This document shows positions 1-10,540 of a stretch of 64,000 nucleotides of DNA, one piece after another (position 1 is the first letter of the stretch; each line of letters starts with the position of its first letter). This stretch comes from Carnegiea gigantea (taxonomy: Eukaryota; Streptophyta; Magnoliopsida; Caryophyllales; Cactaceae): positions 72,501-136,500 of the forward strand of contig JAKOGI010000121.1 in the NCBI GenBank assembly GCA_029747015.1, in the 5' to 3' direction. A model generated the notes under the pieces. That model did not search any database. It saw only the letters and a list, made by a program, of their open reading frames with translations, and was not told where the DNA came from. The translations under genes were made by a program, and so were the position numbers.

Positions 1-432
1 TGTGTGTGGGGTCCCTCCCCCCCTCTCTCCCCCCGGGGGGAAAAGCATTGTGAGCTTAAAATGTTGACAATACTAACTTTCTCGGTTGTCAAAAATTGAA
101 TAGTGCAGATACATACTAACAACGTCATAATTATTAGGTTAAAGGGGATACTATATTTATCTATAACTCTTCGAACTTTTGCCTTTGTTTTTTTGGTCCA
201 AAACTTTTTGCATTTGTATATACACACTTCCTCCTTGCTAAAATATAGTTTATTTTTTCTTTTTTAATATTAAAGGGTACATTGATATTCTTTTTTATCT
301 TTGGCCCTTTACTTTATCATAGTCAAGTTATTGTTTGATCCATAAAATAATAGAACTCTCGAATTATAGATTTGTTTCATTCACAAAATCCGAACCTGAG
401 ATCTTGTCAAGGGAAACAAAATTCGTAATGAT
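1..432. other. AT-rich flank, no gene seen
   Basis: Short C/G homopolymer runs at the extreme left, then AT-rich sequence without a convincing coding frame. The LINE homology to the right only becomes clear near 440, so this is probably the DNA flanking a 5'-truncated LINE insertion, although older degraded LINE sequence cannot be excluded. Confidence 0.45.
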
Positions 433-1516
433 CAATGCTCCAGATCTGAGAATTCTTGGAAATGGGTGTGGAAAATTAAAGACCCACAGAGATGTAAGAT
501 TTTTCTTTGGTTGGCCGTGCATGATAGGTTGCTCACAAATGTCAATAGAGAGAAGAGGGGTTTGACAAATAACCCTCTGTGCCATTGTGTGAATTGGAGT
601 ATGAGGATACTGACCATCTTCTTCGCAGATGTCCAGAACCCTTGATGATTTGGCAATGGCTAAATAATAATGGCATGGGTCTGATATCTTTTGGCATGGA
701 ATTCTAAGAAAGGGTCAAGCAAAATGTCCTTAGCAAGGAATGGGCAGAAAATTGACCCACAAAATTTGTGGTTACACTGTGGTACATTTGGAAATGGAGG
801 AATTCAACTTGCTTTGATGGCCTAGGTTCTGCGCCCCGGGATAAACCCAATTTCCTGCTGGGCCATTTCGACGAGATCGTCCGTGCTATTGAGTCCGATA
901 ACTTGTGGTATTGTGTGGGGAAGAAGGAAACAAATGAACTTTATGTGGGCTGGGAAAGCCCGCCAGAAGGGTGGGCCTTGCTAAACATGGATGGAGCTTC
1001 CAAGGGCAACCCAGGGCCGGCTAGCGGGGCAGGTACCTTACGAGGTCACTGTGGGGATTGGATAAGTGGTTTCACTGAAGGTATGGGTGTATGTATGCTA
1101 ATGAAGGCTGAGATCAAGGCCGTCTATAGAGGTTTACAATTAGCGAAAAGTATGAACATTGGAAAGTTGTGGGTTCAATTGGACTCACTAGTGGTGGTTG
1201 GCATGCTTAAAGGAAATAATTCATGGAGCAGGGAACATGAACTGTTGCTGAATAGATGCAAGAAGCTCATCCAGTCACAAGATTGGGAGATTAAAGTCTC
1301 TCACTATTACTGAGAAGCTAACCAAGTCGTAGATAAGTTAGCTAATATGGGGATTGACCTTGTTTCAAGTTGTAATATTCTGAGTTCCCCGCCCCAAGAG
1401 GTCATGAATTTACTCTTTGCAGATAATATAGGGGCTGCTTGGCCTGGACAGACAAGGAATTAATAAATTTCTTTTACCGGCGAGACCCTCTTCTGCACCC
1501 AAAAAAAAAAAAAAAA
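433..1516 (+). mobile_element. 5'-truncated LINE (L1-like), 3' end with poly-A
   Basis: The last part of a LINE ORF2 (zf-RVT zinc finger, then RNase H) is followed by a short 3' UTR and a run of 16 A at 1501-1516. Loss of the 5' end and a terminal poly-A are the normal products of target-primed reverse transcription. I could not find a clear target-site duplication around the poly-A. The copy carries stop codons and is dead. The left edge is approximate and marks where protein similarity starts. Confidence 0.8.
440..1463 (+). pseudogene. LINE ORF2 C-terminus: zf-RVT and RNase H domains
   Basis: Near 450-560 the translation reads like the zf-RVT domain of plant LINEs (WKWVWKIKDPQRCKIFLWLA, then a C..H..LL..C pattern). 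A linker ending WYIWKWRN leads into an RNase H (RVT_3) domain: LNMDGASKGNPGP with the first catalytic Asp near 990, MKAEIKAVYRGL with the Glu near 1110, and WVQLDSLVVV with the next Asp near 1180. An in-frame TGA at 1311-1313 sits just before the EANQVVDKLAN segment, and the frame then continues to TAA at 1461-1463. The TGA occupies a position usually held by Arg, which fits CGA to TGA decay. Further stops occur near 700 and 755. RNase H would remove RNA from the RNA/DNA hybrid during LINE copying. Family assignment is by motif recognition. Confidence 0.8.
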
Positions 1517-1603
1517 CACTTAAACCAACTTGTGTTGACAGTACATTTCTATTCTTGAATCAATAAAAAGCCGTGCATAGAAAAGATATTTTTTAGTGTA
1601 TAT

Positions 1604-3118
1604 TGTTGGAGTAATGGCACCCCAAAAGGGTGTTCGCTTACTCTCTCAATCTTTTCTTTTTCTTGTCCCACATGGAACTTTTGGGGGTTGTTCTGAAGGG
1701 TTTATATATTCCACTCTCCTTGTGCTTGTTGAATAACTTGAACCCATATTTTAAGGGGGTTGAGAGCGTCATGGGCTACCACACACATGCGCGCACTGTT
1801 GCTGCTCGTCCAGGCTGGGCGTGGCGCGGGCCATGGGCTGTGGGCCTTATTGCTTATATTTTTAGAGAATTTTTCTTTGGACTGTTTACGTATAAGTTGT
1901 CATAAATCTAACGGTTTAATTTAAAAGCTTGACTGAGTCTTCCTCAATTAACTCTTCAGTTACCGTAATCCTATCATATTCCCTTATTTTCTACCCCTAT
2001 TTTACTCCCCTCTTTATTGCTGTTTAACAACTCTTTTCCTCCATCAGGCTATTATAAAAGGAGCCTTTCTGTACCTTTGGAATACACATAGAAAAACATG
2101 AGCCTTCTCTTTTCTTCTCTTCTCTTCCTTTCTTTCTTCCTGGGCAAAAGATAGTTATACTCCATAGGCCCTGTTTGGCAATCAGCTGTTAGCTGTTAGC
2201 TGATTGTATTAACTGTTTGACTTAGCTATTTGCATTAGCTGTTTGTGAAAAAATGTTTGGTGAAGTTAGCTATTTCTAACAAAGCTATTTGATAAAATTT
2301 CACTTATGCCCATTACTCAATTTCATTATTTTTCTAACAAAATAATTTTTCATTGGATATTTATTTTTCTTTTCGATATGAATTATAAATTAAGACTTAT
2401 ATGATATATAAAATTACATTTATACTTTTTCCTAATTTTAGTACTTATTATCAAAATATCTTTTTAATGTTAATGTGTTCTTTTTTAATAGCAATCGAAA
2501 TTATGTGACACAAAAAAATATTTATATATTATGTAAGACTAACTAACATAAATTATTTATTAAATTAAGAAAGCGTTAAAATTAAAAGTATTATCTTCAT
2601 CATCATGACCATCCACAACTCTTGCCCCAAAGAGACAAAAAAATAAATTGAAAAATTTAAAGCATTAGCATTCAGCATTCAGGAATATCATTTGTGAATG
2701 ATATTTAATATAAATTTGTCCAAATTATAAGGTTAGTATGGTCATTGTAATAGTAAGTATCAAAAAACTTTTTGAAAAAGTTATCTCAAAGAGCTTTTTA
2801 TAAAAGAACTTTTTGGATATAAAAAGCTAATCTAAAAAGCTAATCAACAAACACTCTAAAGAGCTTTTTGACCAGAGTCAAACAGCTAATATCCCAAAAA
2901 ACTCTTTTTGCATCAAAAAAACTCTTTACCAAATATGGTCATAGTCTCTCCCTTAAGTGCATGAGTGAGAAGCTCGCTATGTTAAACTTTGGGAAGCTTC
3001 TTCGCCTTAACGATTTGCACCTAAGTTGCGCGAACTTAGCTTTCAGGTCAGTGGTTTCATCCACGGCATAGTTCATCTCGTTGTCTCCTCAGCAACTATT
3101 ACATTATTTATTCCAACA
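1604..3118 (+). repeat. 5' LTR of the Copia element (contains an insert)
   Basis: It matches the 3' LTR at 14106-14838 along its whole length apart from the 773-bp insert at 2167-2939. It opens TGTTGGAGTAATGGCACC and closes ATTTATTCCAACA. Immediately after it (3119 onward) the sequence runs almost straight into gag without the usual tRNA-Met primer site, so a deletion probably removed the leader. Confidence 0.92.
2167..2939. mobile_element. MITE-like non-autonomous DNA transposon in the 5' LTR
   Basis: This stretch is absent from the 3' LTR, which supplies the empty site (ACTCCATAATCTC near 14660). It begins GGCCCTGTTTGGCAA and ends TTACCAAATATGGTC; these ends are imperfect inverted repeats sharing the TTTGG/CCAAA core and are followed inward by related AGCTGTTTG-type words. 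A 4-bp CATA is present on both sides (2163-2166, 2940-2943). There is no coding capacity and the interior is very AT-rich. GGCCCTGTTTGG ends occur in plant hAT and PIF/Harbinger MITEs, but the duplication fits neither well, so the superfamily is left open. Confidence 0.8.
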
Positions 3119-3124
3119 ATCTGA

Positions 3125-3570
3125 AAGCTAAATTAACGGCTGCACCTCCAAAAACTCTCCCTGAACTGTACAAAATTGGACCCCTTGATGGAACCAATTA
3201 CAAATGTTGGTCCTAGAAACTGCTCCTCTGTTTTGAGCAACTTGAAATCGATTACGTTCTCACTACTGACCATCTTGACGGCAGCAAAACAACTACTGAT
3301 GCTTACTGTTCCTAAAACACCTTCCATCCCACTTGATGATGCCACCAAGAAGAAACTCGAAAAGGACAATAAATTGACTCGGAATTATTTACTGAACCAT
3401 ATGTCAAACCCATTGTTTAATCGATTTGTGAACTTCAAATCTGCGAAGATTGTATGGACCAAACTGACGCACAATATGGTTCAGACGATGCCGGAAAGAA
3501 AAAATATGTTGTCGGCAAGTGGCTGCAGTTCCAGATTGTGGACGACAAACCAATAGTTACGAGAATATGT
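3125..3570 (+). pseudogene. gag: Copia gag, N-terminal part
   Basis: A Gag/UBN2-like start (LYKIGPLDGTNYKCWS, then LLLCFEQLEIDYVLTTDH) is read from about 3130 and interrupted by a TAG near 3210. A frameshift near 3300 moves the similarity into the frame reading DDATKKKLEKDNKLTRNYLLNH. A further shift leads into a segment ending DDKPIV, after which the gene is cut at 3570 by a solo LTR. Copia Gag forms the cytoplasmic particle that packages element RNA. The gene resumes at 4871-4915 and again at 10004, in register with the target duplications of the two insertions. Confidence 0.75.
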
Positions 3571-4870
3571 TGTTAGTTTTAAAATGTGTTACCGCAAGTG
3601 CACGGTGCCAGTTGTAGCTAGCAATGGCAAGTACAGATCGTGTCCACAGAGAACTCAATTTCAACCAACGAACCAATCTATAGCACTCTATTTAGGCCGG
3701 AATCTACTAAAATTGGTTTTCACTAAATAACAGTTATATTCTGCTGAAGACTACTGCTCTTATCTAAATCAATACTAACAAGGGTCCTGGACTGGGGTAC
3801 CACACTATTGTGCTCCTTGGATTATAAACTAAGTCATGCAATTCGACCCACGCAGACAACTGAAATGGAATGATTACCAATTAAAGAGCATCTACGCCTC
3901 CTCTCAAAGGTCATTAGACTGGTTAGGTGATCTTAATTATCTATTTTTATGAAACAGGAATCAACAAAACCACAGGATTGAGTAACCGCTATTCCCAATT
4001 GAACTCCTAACTATTTTCGCGTTAAGAAACTAAATTGCTCACAAAGCAGCTCTAAGTAAAGGATTCAACTGTCGTTGATCTCCTAAACCCTAACTTAAGA
4101 ACAATAATTCAACCCTTTTAGGTAATTCATCGAACACTTGGCGTGCTAAGTGAGAGTTCAGTCATAGACATGGGCATTCATTCACAAAACCTAGAACATG
4201 GTTCTAATTCGCACAATAGGGGCTACGCCCAATCCAAGACAACAAATTTAGCCTCTAATCATCATTTCAATCACAATCATAGTCAAGAATGCGAACATGA
4301 TTAAAAGTACCAACTTTGAACTAAAACACAAGAGAAAAAGGGAAATGAACGTACTTTTTATTAACTACAGCGATAATCTACCAAATGCATAAATCAATCC
4401 CAATCCAATGCTTCGAAATCATAAACAACAATTTAGATCTAAAAACCCTAAAGTCGTCGTTTTTCGAGGGAGAAGAAGAGAGAAAATTACATAATGCCTA
4501 ATTACCGTCGCAATTAGCTAGGAGTCACTAAAGTGGCACGGTCTTGCCATGTGGCACGGTGCCACCATGCCACTTTGCTGCCTCTCTTTTTCTTGTTTCC
4601 TGGGATAGCACGGTCACCTTGCCTGGCATGGTGTCCCCATGCCACTTCCTCTTGACTTAAAATCTACCTTTTTTGCTCCTGTTTGGCGCGACATTAGCTT
4701 GTTTTCCTCGTTTCTTCCAATCGAACTCCTGAAAACACAAAAACACATCATATAGGCAGATTTGGGGTAAAGAATGCCTAATCAACCTCTAAACTTTTGA
4801 AGTTTTACCAAAAATTGCCGAAATGAGAGGTAAAAATTAGGTCTAAAGGAGGTAAAATAGAGGTTTATCA
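3571..4870 (-). mobile_element. Solo LTR of a Ty3-type retrotransposon inside gag
   Basis: 1300 bp with TG...CA ends and no partner LTR or internal domain. It is flanked by TATGT (3566-3570) and TCTGT (4871-4875), a 5-bp duplication with one change. Removing the LTR and one duplication copy restores an open gag frame across the junction, which proves insertion into a working reading frame. The opening (CCGCAAGTGCACGGTG) and the layout resemble the LTR at 4916-6136, so the same minus orientation is inferred. It contains GGCACGGTGCC-type inverted repeats at 4535-4640. Solo LTRs arise by recombination between the two LTRs of one element. Confidence 0.85.
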
Positions 4871-4915
4871 TCTGTGTGCTGAGGTTCTGGTAGAAGGCAT
4901 GAAAATGTGCGAAAT
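4871..4915 (+). pseudogene. gag: Copia gag, 45-bp remnant between two insertions
   Basis: Only 15 codons of gag remain here, between the solo LTR and the next LTR element; the translation includes CAEVLVEGMKMCE. The fragment contains the right-hand target duplication of the first guest (4871-4875) and the left-hand one of the second (4911-4915), so two insertions landed within 45 bp of each other. Confidence 0.8.
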
Positions 4916-6136
4916 TGTTTGGGGAAAAAAGTTTTAATATTTATAAATCCCAAGCGCAAGGTACATCATTGAGTACTCGGGGTGTCATCCGCAAAGAGTT
5001 GAGTTTTCAAGTACCAGAGCTAATTAAAGCATCTCAAGTTAGGCAAAGCTAAAGGGATAGAAAATAGAACTAAACTACTAAAATAACCAAAGGACTGCGA
5101 TTATGATTAAACCAGAGATAAACCAGCTGATCAAATTAAACCCTCACCTTCCCAAGTTATACTAGTATTCGAGGTTGATCGGTTGCGTCATTGAGGCCAG
5201 CCAAGCCCTCTCTCAAGGGTCAATAGGCTAGTCTAGTTGTTCTAACTACCTATTTTCATGGGATTAGTTAGACTAAACTACTAGGCTGACAACCCTTGAC
5301 CTAACTAGCGACGAGACTATTTTCATGTCCCAATCCCAGCCATTCACTCTACCCACACTAGACAATCAATCTCACCTTTCAGCATAAGTCAATTGCCCCA
5401 AAATATGAATGGAAGCTTTTTCAAGTATTTCCTCGAACACATAGTAGGCGTGACAGAAAACCTTAAATTCTAGCATGAACAAGAGGGGCAAAGTTCTAAC
5501 AACAATCAATTGGCCATCACAAGGCTAATCACAATCCAAATTCATAGCTATAATCTATAAACATTACAAAATCATATAAACCAAAACATGAACATAAACA
5601 TATAAAATAAAGAGAGGGAGAGAAGAGAAAACTTATGTTGATTGAATGAGCTTGAGAATCCACAAGTTTGAATCCAAATAACCAGAGACAAATCCTAATC
5701 TAATTCCCTAATGGGATTTTTATTGGCTAATCCCAACTAAAAACTCTCAAAAAGTCGCTAAAGGAGAGCCCAGGGAGGTCCCCAATAAAAACGCCAAAGA
5801 AGGCTTAAATAGAAATCGAGCGAGCGGGCGACGGGGGAGGGGCATGGCTGTGCCAAGTGGCACAGCCCCACCGTGCCAGGGTGGCACGACCGTGCTACGT
5901 GGTACGGCCCTACCGTGCCACATCCCTGGCATGGTGACGCGGTCTCTCGTTGCCCATTTTTTGCCTGCTTTCGCTGTTTGTATCTGTCTTCGCTCCTTTT
6001 CGTGATACCTGCTCCATTTGAACTTATTTCCTACAGAACGTAAATAAAACAAGTAAATATCCTAAAGATTAAGTTATTACACAAGCTAAAAGTGGGTGAA
6101 AGAGGCACGTAAAATACGATAATTTATCGCTTAACA
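4916..6136 (-). repeat. LTR of the non-autonomous element (3' LTR on its own strand)
   Basis: 1221 bp, starting TGTTTGGGG and ending CGCTTAACA on the plus strand. It is near-identical in layout to 8820-9998, with scattered substitutions and small indels. Around 5842-5930 it holds a dense cluster of GGCAC/GTGCC inverted repeats; the right-hand copy has a shorter version of the cluster. Confidence 0.9.
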
Positions 6137-6697
6137 AATACCCCTACCCCTATCTTTTGCTCGTCCTCGAGCAAGACGAAAGAAAAACTAACTTAAGAAC
6201 CTAACTCACTTTTGTAGGAATCACGGTTGCATTTAGCGTATGCAACAAACCCTTTGAACCTCTTGGCTCCCTTAAGTGGATGAGTAAAGTCTCATGAGGG
6301 TTTGTAGAAGATATACTCACAAAATCCTAGAAAAGGAAAACAAGTGGAAAAGGAGAAAGGAAAACAAAGAAAACATAACATATATACAAACAAGACACAA
6401 ATATCTATACAAGGGGAAGACTGTACACATTCTAACCAACCAAATCACCAATGCAATGAAGATATTAGGCTGTATATAAACAGAGTGTACGCATCAAGAC
6501 TCTCTATCCACATACATGACATCAAAATACTAACTTTTCACCCCACTGTGCATTACAACTTAAAATACATCCTAGTGCTCGGTGTGCAGGTGTATCATTA
6601 TCTTAGGAGCCAGACTTACCAGAATCAACTCAATCCCACTTGACAAACACATACTACATTATTGACTTTTTAACACAGAAGCAAGCTTTCTCAATAG

Positions 6698-6762
6698 TAG
6701 TATTGCCTTAAAGGATAACACCCAGTAGCAGTATTGCCTTAAAGGGTAACGCCCAGTAGTGC
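6698..6762. repeat. 31-bp tandem duplication with a partial third copy
   Basis: TATTGCCTTAAAGG recurs at 6701 and 6732, each followed by TAAC(A/G)CCCAGTAG, giving a 31-bp period. A weaker third echo (CTCAAAGGGATAC) follows to about 6780. It looks like local slippage within the element interior. Confidence 0.75.
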
Positions 6763-7217
6763 ATGTCTCAAAGGGATACTTGTCATTCCTTGTTTTATGT
6801 TTTTCTTTTTCTCCTTTTTTCATTTTTTTTTTGAATGCGAACAATTATTAAAGTAACCGTGTCAAAAATAAGTGGGAGAGTCCATCATGGAAGACTAAGA
6901 CCCTAAGCTAATGATGATGGTATAGATAAGGATAGGATTAGACATCGATAATGAACAATTGAGGTTAGAATTAAGGCCTAGAATGACACACTGAGGACGA
7001 AGATCTATCATGCACATCACATTCCTATACAAGCTAATAGTCAAAGTACAAGGGATTTAAGCTAATCAGAATCGTACGAAGCGTCCCCAAAGCCAAAAAG
7101 AAAAACTATACAAAAGTGAAAAAATTTTTAAAAAAATATGCATAGGGTATATGACTTCCCACCCCCACACCTAAATCTCACAATGTCCTCATTGGAAGGA
7201 GTCACAACCACCAACAA

Positions 7218-7259
7218 AACACACACACACACACACCCATATATATATATATATATGTA
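7218..7259. repeat. (CA)n/(TA)n compound microsatellite
   Basis: About nine CA units are directly followed by about nine AT units. Confidence 0.9.
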
Positions 7260-7457
7260 TAAAAGAAAGAAATCTACAAAAATAACTATACAAAATCAAA
7301 ATATAAATAAGAAAGGGCAAAAGCTATATATACAAAATAAAAATAAAGAAAGAGAAAAGAGGGAATGAATTTACCAAGTTAGGTGCTGGGTGCACCTAAA
7401 CTACCACCTCCTCAAGACGGTGCGATGGGAGGTTGAAAGTGCATCAGCCACTCCTCC

Positions 7458-8720
7458 TCATCTCAAGATCCGAGCTACCAAATCAGATGCTGTCAAAGCT
7501 CGTATGAGCTTATCAAACACCTGAACATGCAACTCAGATGAATGAGAATAAGGGCACTTAAACATGAATCTTGAAATAATGGTAAGTGCTCTTCGAAATT
7601 TATCAAATGCCCTTGAAAAGTCCTTAGAGTGATCGAATGCAAAGGTCAACATGATTTTCACAGGCATGGTCACGGGCTATAATCTATAAGGGTCGAGGGA
7701 GGGGTTCATAGCCTCTAAAGGTACCTAGAGACTCCAACCATTTAACCACATTCCCCTCAAGCATATCATGATAATCAGCGGGTAACATATTACGATACTC
7801 AGGGGGAGGGGTGGGTAGTGAACGGAAAGGGGAAGTATGAAATGTATCAAGAAGGTTGGGGGATATATTATCAACAAAATCAGGATTAGCTGGCCCCGTA
7901 ACCACAACATCTACACATAAGTCCCTATGGGAGTTTCATGAAGACCATACTCCTCAATAAAGACATTGCCTAACTCAGACCAAGTATCATCCTCATCAAT
8001 ACTAGTGCTGACACCAACGGTCTCACCTACCTCGAACTCCGTCGACTGAGCTAAAGGGGGAGGTGTATCAAAAAGGGTCATGATAAACACAATGTTGTCC
8101 CTGAGGGTATTAGGAAACGATGGAGCAACCGTGAATAAAGTAGTCAAGGGAGCGTCGAGTACTTCCTTTAGTCCGGACCCTAGAGGAGGGAAAGACGCAT
8201 CATCATTGCACAGATTGACATCAAATCTAGGAGAACTAGAACTAAGGTCAATCTTGGGTCATAGATCATACTCCTGTATTTTATTGGCAAACTCAATTTG
8301 TTGCTCATTCATTATCTCCATCATATTGCTAAGTTTAGCAAAGCCCTCCTCAGAAATATAATAGGGACAAGAATTACTGGTATGATCAGAACAATGGTAA
8401 ATTTCGCACATAGGATGAGCATAATTAGGGATGCAAGGGGGTGGGATGTATGAATTAGTGTGACTAATATCATATTCATAAGTATCCCGAGCCAACCAAT
8501 GAAGAAAATCTCAAGCTTCATCAACATTTTTAGCACAAAAATTCCAATACACTAAAACAGTGCGGGTGTCACAATTCACACCCTCATAAACTGTATTCAA
8601 AATTTCCCACTTTTCCAAATAAAAATCACAATGAGCAAGAAAAGCATGTAATCTATCATAGTATCTCCAAAACAATCCATGCTCATATTGAGGAAAGTGG
8701 AAAAAAGACTTTTTTTTCAA
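7458..8720 (-). pseudogene. Gag-like ORF of the non-autonomous element
   Basis: Minus-strand pieces join across stops and frameshifts. The first piece, 8720-8511, reads FPQYEHGLFWRYYDRLHAFL and NTVYEGVNC; the next, 8495-8259, includes SHTNSYIPPPCIPNYA. A Cys/His cluster (CEIYHCSDHTSNSC) looks like a retroviral-type CCHC knuckle that has lost its second Cys to Tyr. Later pieces continue through 8147-7911 and 7905-7684 to 7673-7458 (FAFDHSKDFSRAFDKFRRAL). I recognise this protein type from non-autonomous LTR elements in other plants; its function is not established, and RNA binding or packaging is the obvious guess. The copy is broken. Confidence 0.6.
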
Positions 8721-8795
8721 TTTACAATTTTTTTAAAAAAAATAAAAGCCTAATCTCGAAAGCCCAAGTAAGCTCTAATATTAAAAAGCGCCAAC

Positions 8796-8813
8796 TCCCT
8801 AGCAACGGCGCCA
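8796..8813 (-). promoter_or_regulatory. Primer-binding site, tRNA-Asp class
   Basis: Read on the minus strand this is TGGCGCCGTTGCTAGGGA, six bases inside the LTR edge at 8820. It is close to the primer site typical of Athila/Tat-like Ty3 elements and sets the orientation of the element. A diverged version starts the Athila-like element at 55232. Confidence 0.8.
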
Positions 8814-8819
8814 AAAACT

Positions 8820-9998
8820 TGTTTGGGAAAAAAAAGTTTTAATATTTATAAACCCCAAGTGTAAGGTGCGTTGTTGAGTACTCGGGGTGTTGTCCACAGA
8901 GAGTTGAGTTTCCAAGTACCAGAGCTAAATAAAATGTCTCGAGTTAGGCAAAGCTAAAGGGATAGAAAATAGAACTAAACTACTAAAATAACCAAAGGAC
9001 TGTGATTATGATTAAACCTGAAATAAACCAGCTGATCAAGTTCAACCCTCACCTTCCCAAGTTATGCTAGTATTCGAGGTTGATCAATTGCGTTATTGAG
9101 GCCACGCAAGCCCTCTCTCAAGGGTCAATAGGTTAGTCCAGTTATTCTGACCACATATTTTCATGAGATTAGTTCGACTAAACTACTAGGTTGACAACCC
9201 TTGACCTACCTAGCGACGAGACTATTTTCATGTTCCAATCCAGCCATTCACTCTACCCACACTAGACAATCAACGTCACCGTTCAGCATAAGTCAATTGC
9301 CTCAAAACATGAATGAAAGCTATTTCAAGCATTTCATCGAACACATGGCAGCGTGAAAGAAAACCTTAAATTCTAGCATGAACAAGAGGGGCAAAGGTCT
9401 AACAACAATCAATTGGCCATCACAAGGCTAATCACAATCCAAATTCACAACTATAATCTATAAATATTACAAAAGCATATAAACCAGAACATGAACATAA
9501 ACGTACAAAATAAAGAGAGGAAGAGAAGAGAAAACTCATGTTGATTAAATGAATTTGACAATCCACAAGTTTGAATCTAAACAATTAGAGATAAATCCTA
9601 ATCTAATTCCCCAATGGGATTTTTATTAGCTAATCCTAACTAAAAACTTTCAAAAAGTCGCTAAAGGAGAGCCCAGGAAGGTCCCCAATGAAAATGCTGA
9701 AGGAGGCTTAAATAGAAAATCAAGCAATTGGGTGACGGGGGAGGGGCACAACCATGCCACCTGGCACGGCCCCACCATGTCACATCCCTGGCACGGTGGC
9801 AGGGTCTCCTGTCGCCCCTTTTTTGCCTGCTTTCACTGTTTTTGTCCATCTTTGCTCGTTTTACTGGTACTTGCTCCATTTGAACTTATTTCCTACAAAA
9901 CGTAAATAAAACAAGCAAAAATTCTAAAGATTAAGTAATTATACGAGCTAAAAGTAGGTGGAAAAAACACGTAAAATACGACAATTTATCGCCCAATA
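8820..9998 (-). repeat. LTR of the non-autonomous element (5' LTR on its own strand)
   Basis: 1179 bp, pairing with 4916-6136. The plus-strand right end is CGCCCAATA where the other copy has CGCTTAACA, so the terminal CA has mutated to TA. It carries a reduced set of GGCAC/CCATG inverted repeats at about 9745-9810. Confidence 0.9.
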
Positions 9999-10003
9999 GA
10001 AAT

Positions 10004-10540
10004 TCTTCAAGCCAACGTGTTGATTGAAGAGTTTCCACTATCTTGGAACGATTACAGAAACCATCTCAAGTATAAAAAGAAAGATCTCACGCTGCACGAA
10101 TTAATCAGCCACATGCGAACTGAAGAGATAAACTAGCTGAAAGATAAGATGTCTTCTCTTTCGTTAAATTCTGTTAATGCTAACTTGGTTGAATCTGCTG
10201 TGCCAACGAACAAAGATAGGTTCAAAGGCAAAGCGAAGCAATTCCAGAAGCCAAATCAGAATCTCATAAACCAGAATGCCATCAACAAGAAAATTCAACA
10301 GCCCAAGGCAGTGTGTCATGTGTGCGGCAAACCCGAACATAAGGCCTATCGATGCAATCAACGAAAAGGGTCAGTTCAAGGTAAACAGAAGTCCACAACA
10401 CCTACTACCAATATTGCTGAAACCGAGGACAATGAGACAATATGTGTAGTTACCACCTTGGAGGTAGATCAGGTGCACAATCTGACAGAATGGATTCTGG
10501 AGTTTCAAGACATTTCTGTGCTAATAAAAAACTCATGATC
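10004..10540 (+). pseudogene. gag: Copia gag, C-terminal part with zinc knuckle
   Basis: Gag resumes right after the GAAAT duplication (ILQANVLIEEFPLSWNDYRN, then ELISHMRTEE). A TAG near 10132 breaks the frame. A CCHC knuckle, CHVCGKPEHKAYRC, lies at about 10314-10355, followed by a Lys/Gln-rich tail. The knuckle binds element RNA during packaging. The frame overlaps the start of the protease region in another frame, so a frameshift has occurred near 10480. Confidence 0.82.

Larger units (their letters stand above)
6137..7400. other. Internal non-coding part of the non-autonomous element
   Basis: Between the polypurine end of the element and its gag-like region. No family-level protein similarity is seen in either direction; open frames here are short and lysine-rich from A-rich sequence. 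It holds a 31-bp tandem duplication (6698-6762) and a CA/TA microsatellite (7218-7259). Confidence 0.55.
4916..9998 (-). mobile_element. Non-autonomous LTR retrotransposon (LARD/TR-GAG type)
   Basis: Direct repeats at 4916-6136 and 8820-9998 bracket a 2.7-kb interior, with a perfect 5-bp duplication GAAAT outside (4911-4915, 9999-10003). Next to the right-hand LTR, minus strand 8813-8796 reads as a tRNA-Asp-class primer site, and purines (GATAGGGGTAGGGG) lie next to the left-hand LTR, so the element runs right to left. The interior encodes only degraded gag-like protein (7458-8720), with no reverse transcriptase or integrase. It must have been moved in trans by an autonomous Ty3 relative; the primer class points to the Athila/Tat side (inference). 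Confidence 0.88.

Noticed and set aside
1630..1905. 91-codon ORF, and its counterpart at 14173-14406
   Set aside because: Both lie inside the Copia LTRs and differ only as the LTR copies differ; no coding signal beyond the shared repeat.
6294..6643. Lys-rich ORFs of 61 and 99 codons in the non-autonomous element
   Set aside because: Chance frames in A-rich DNA with no conserved motif.
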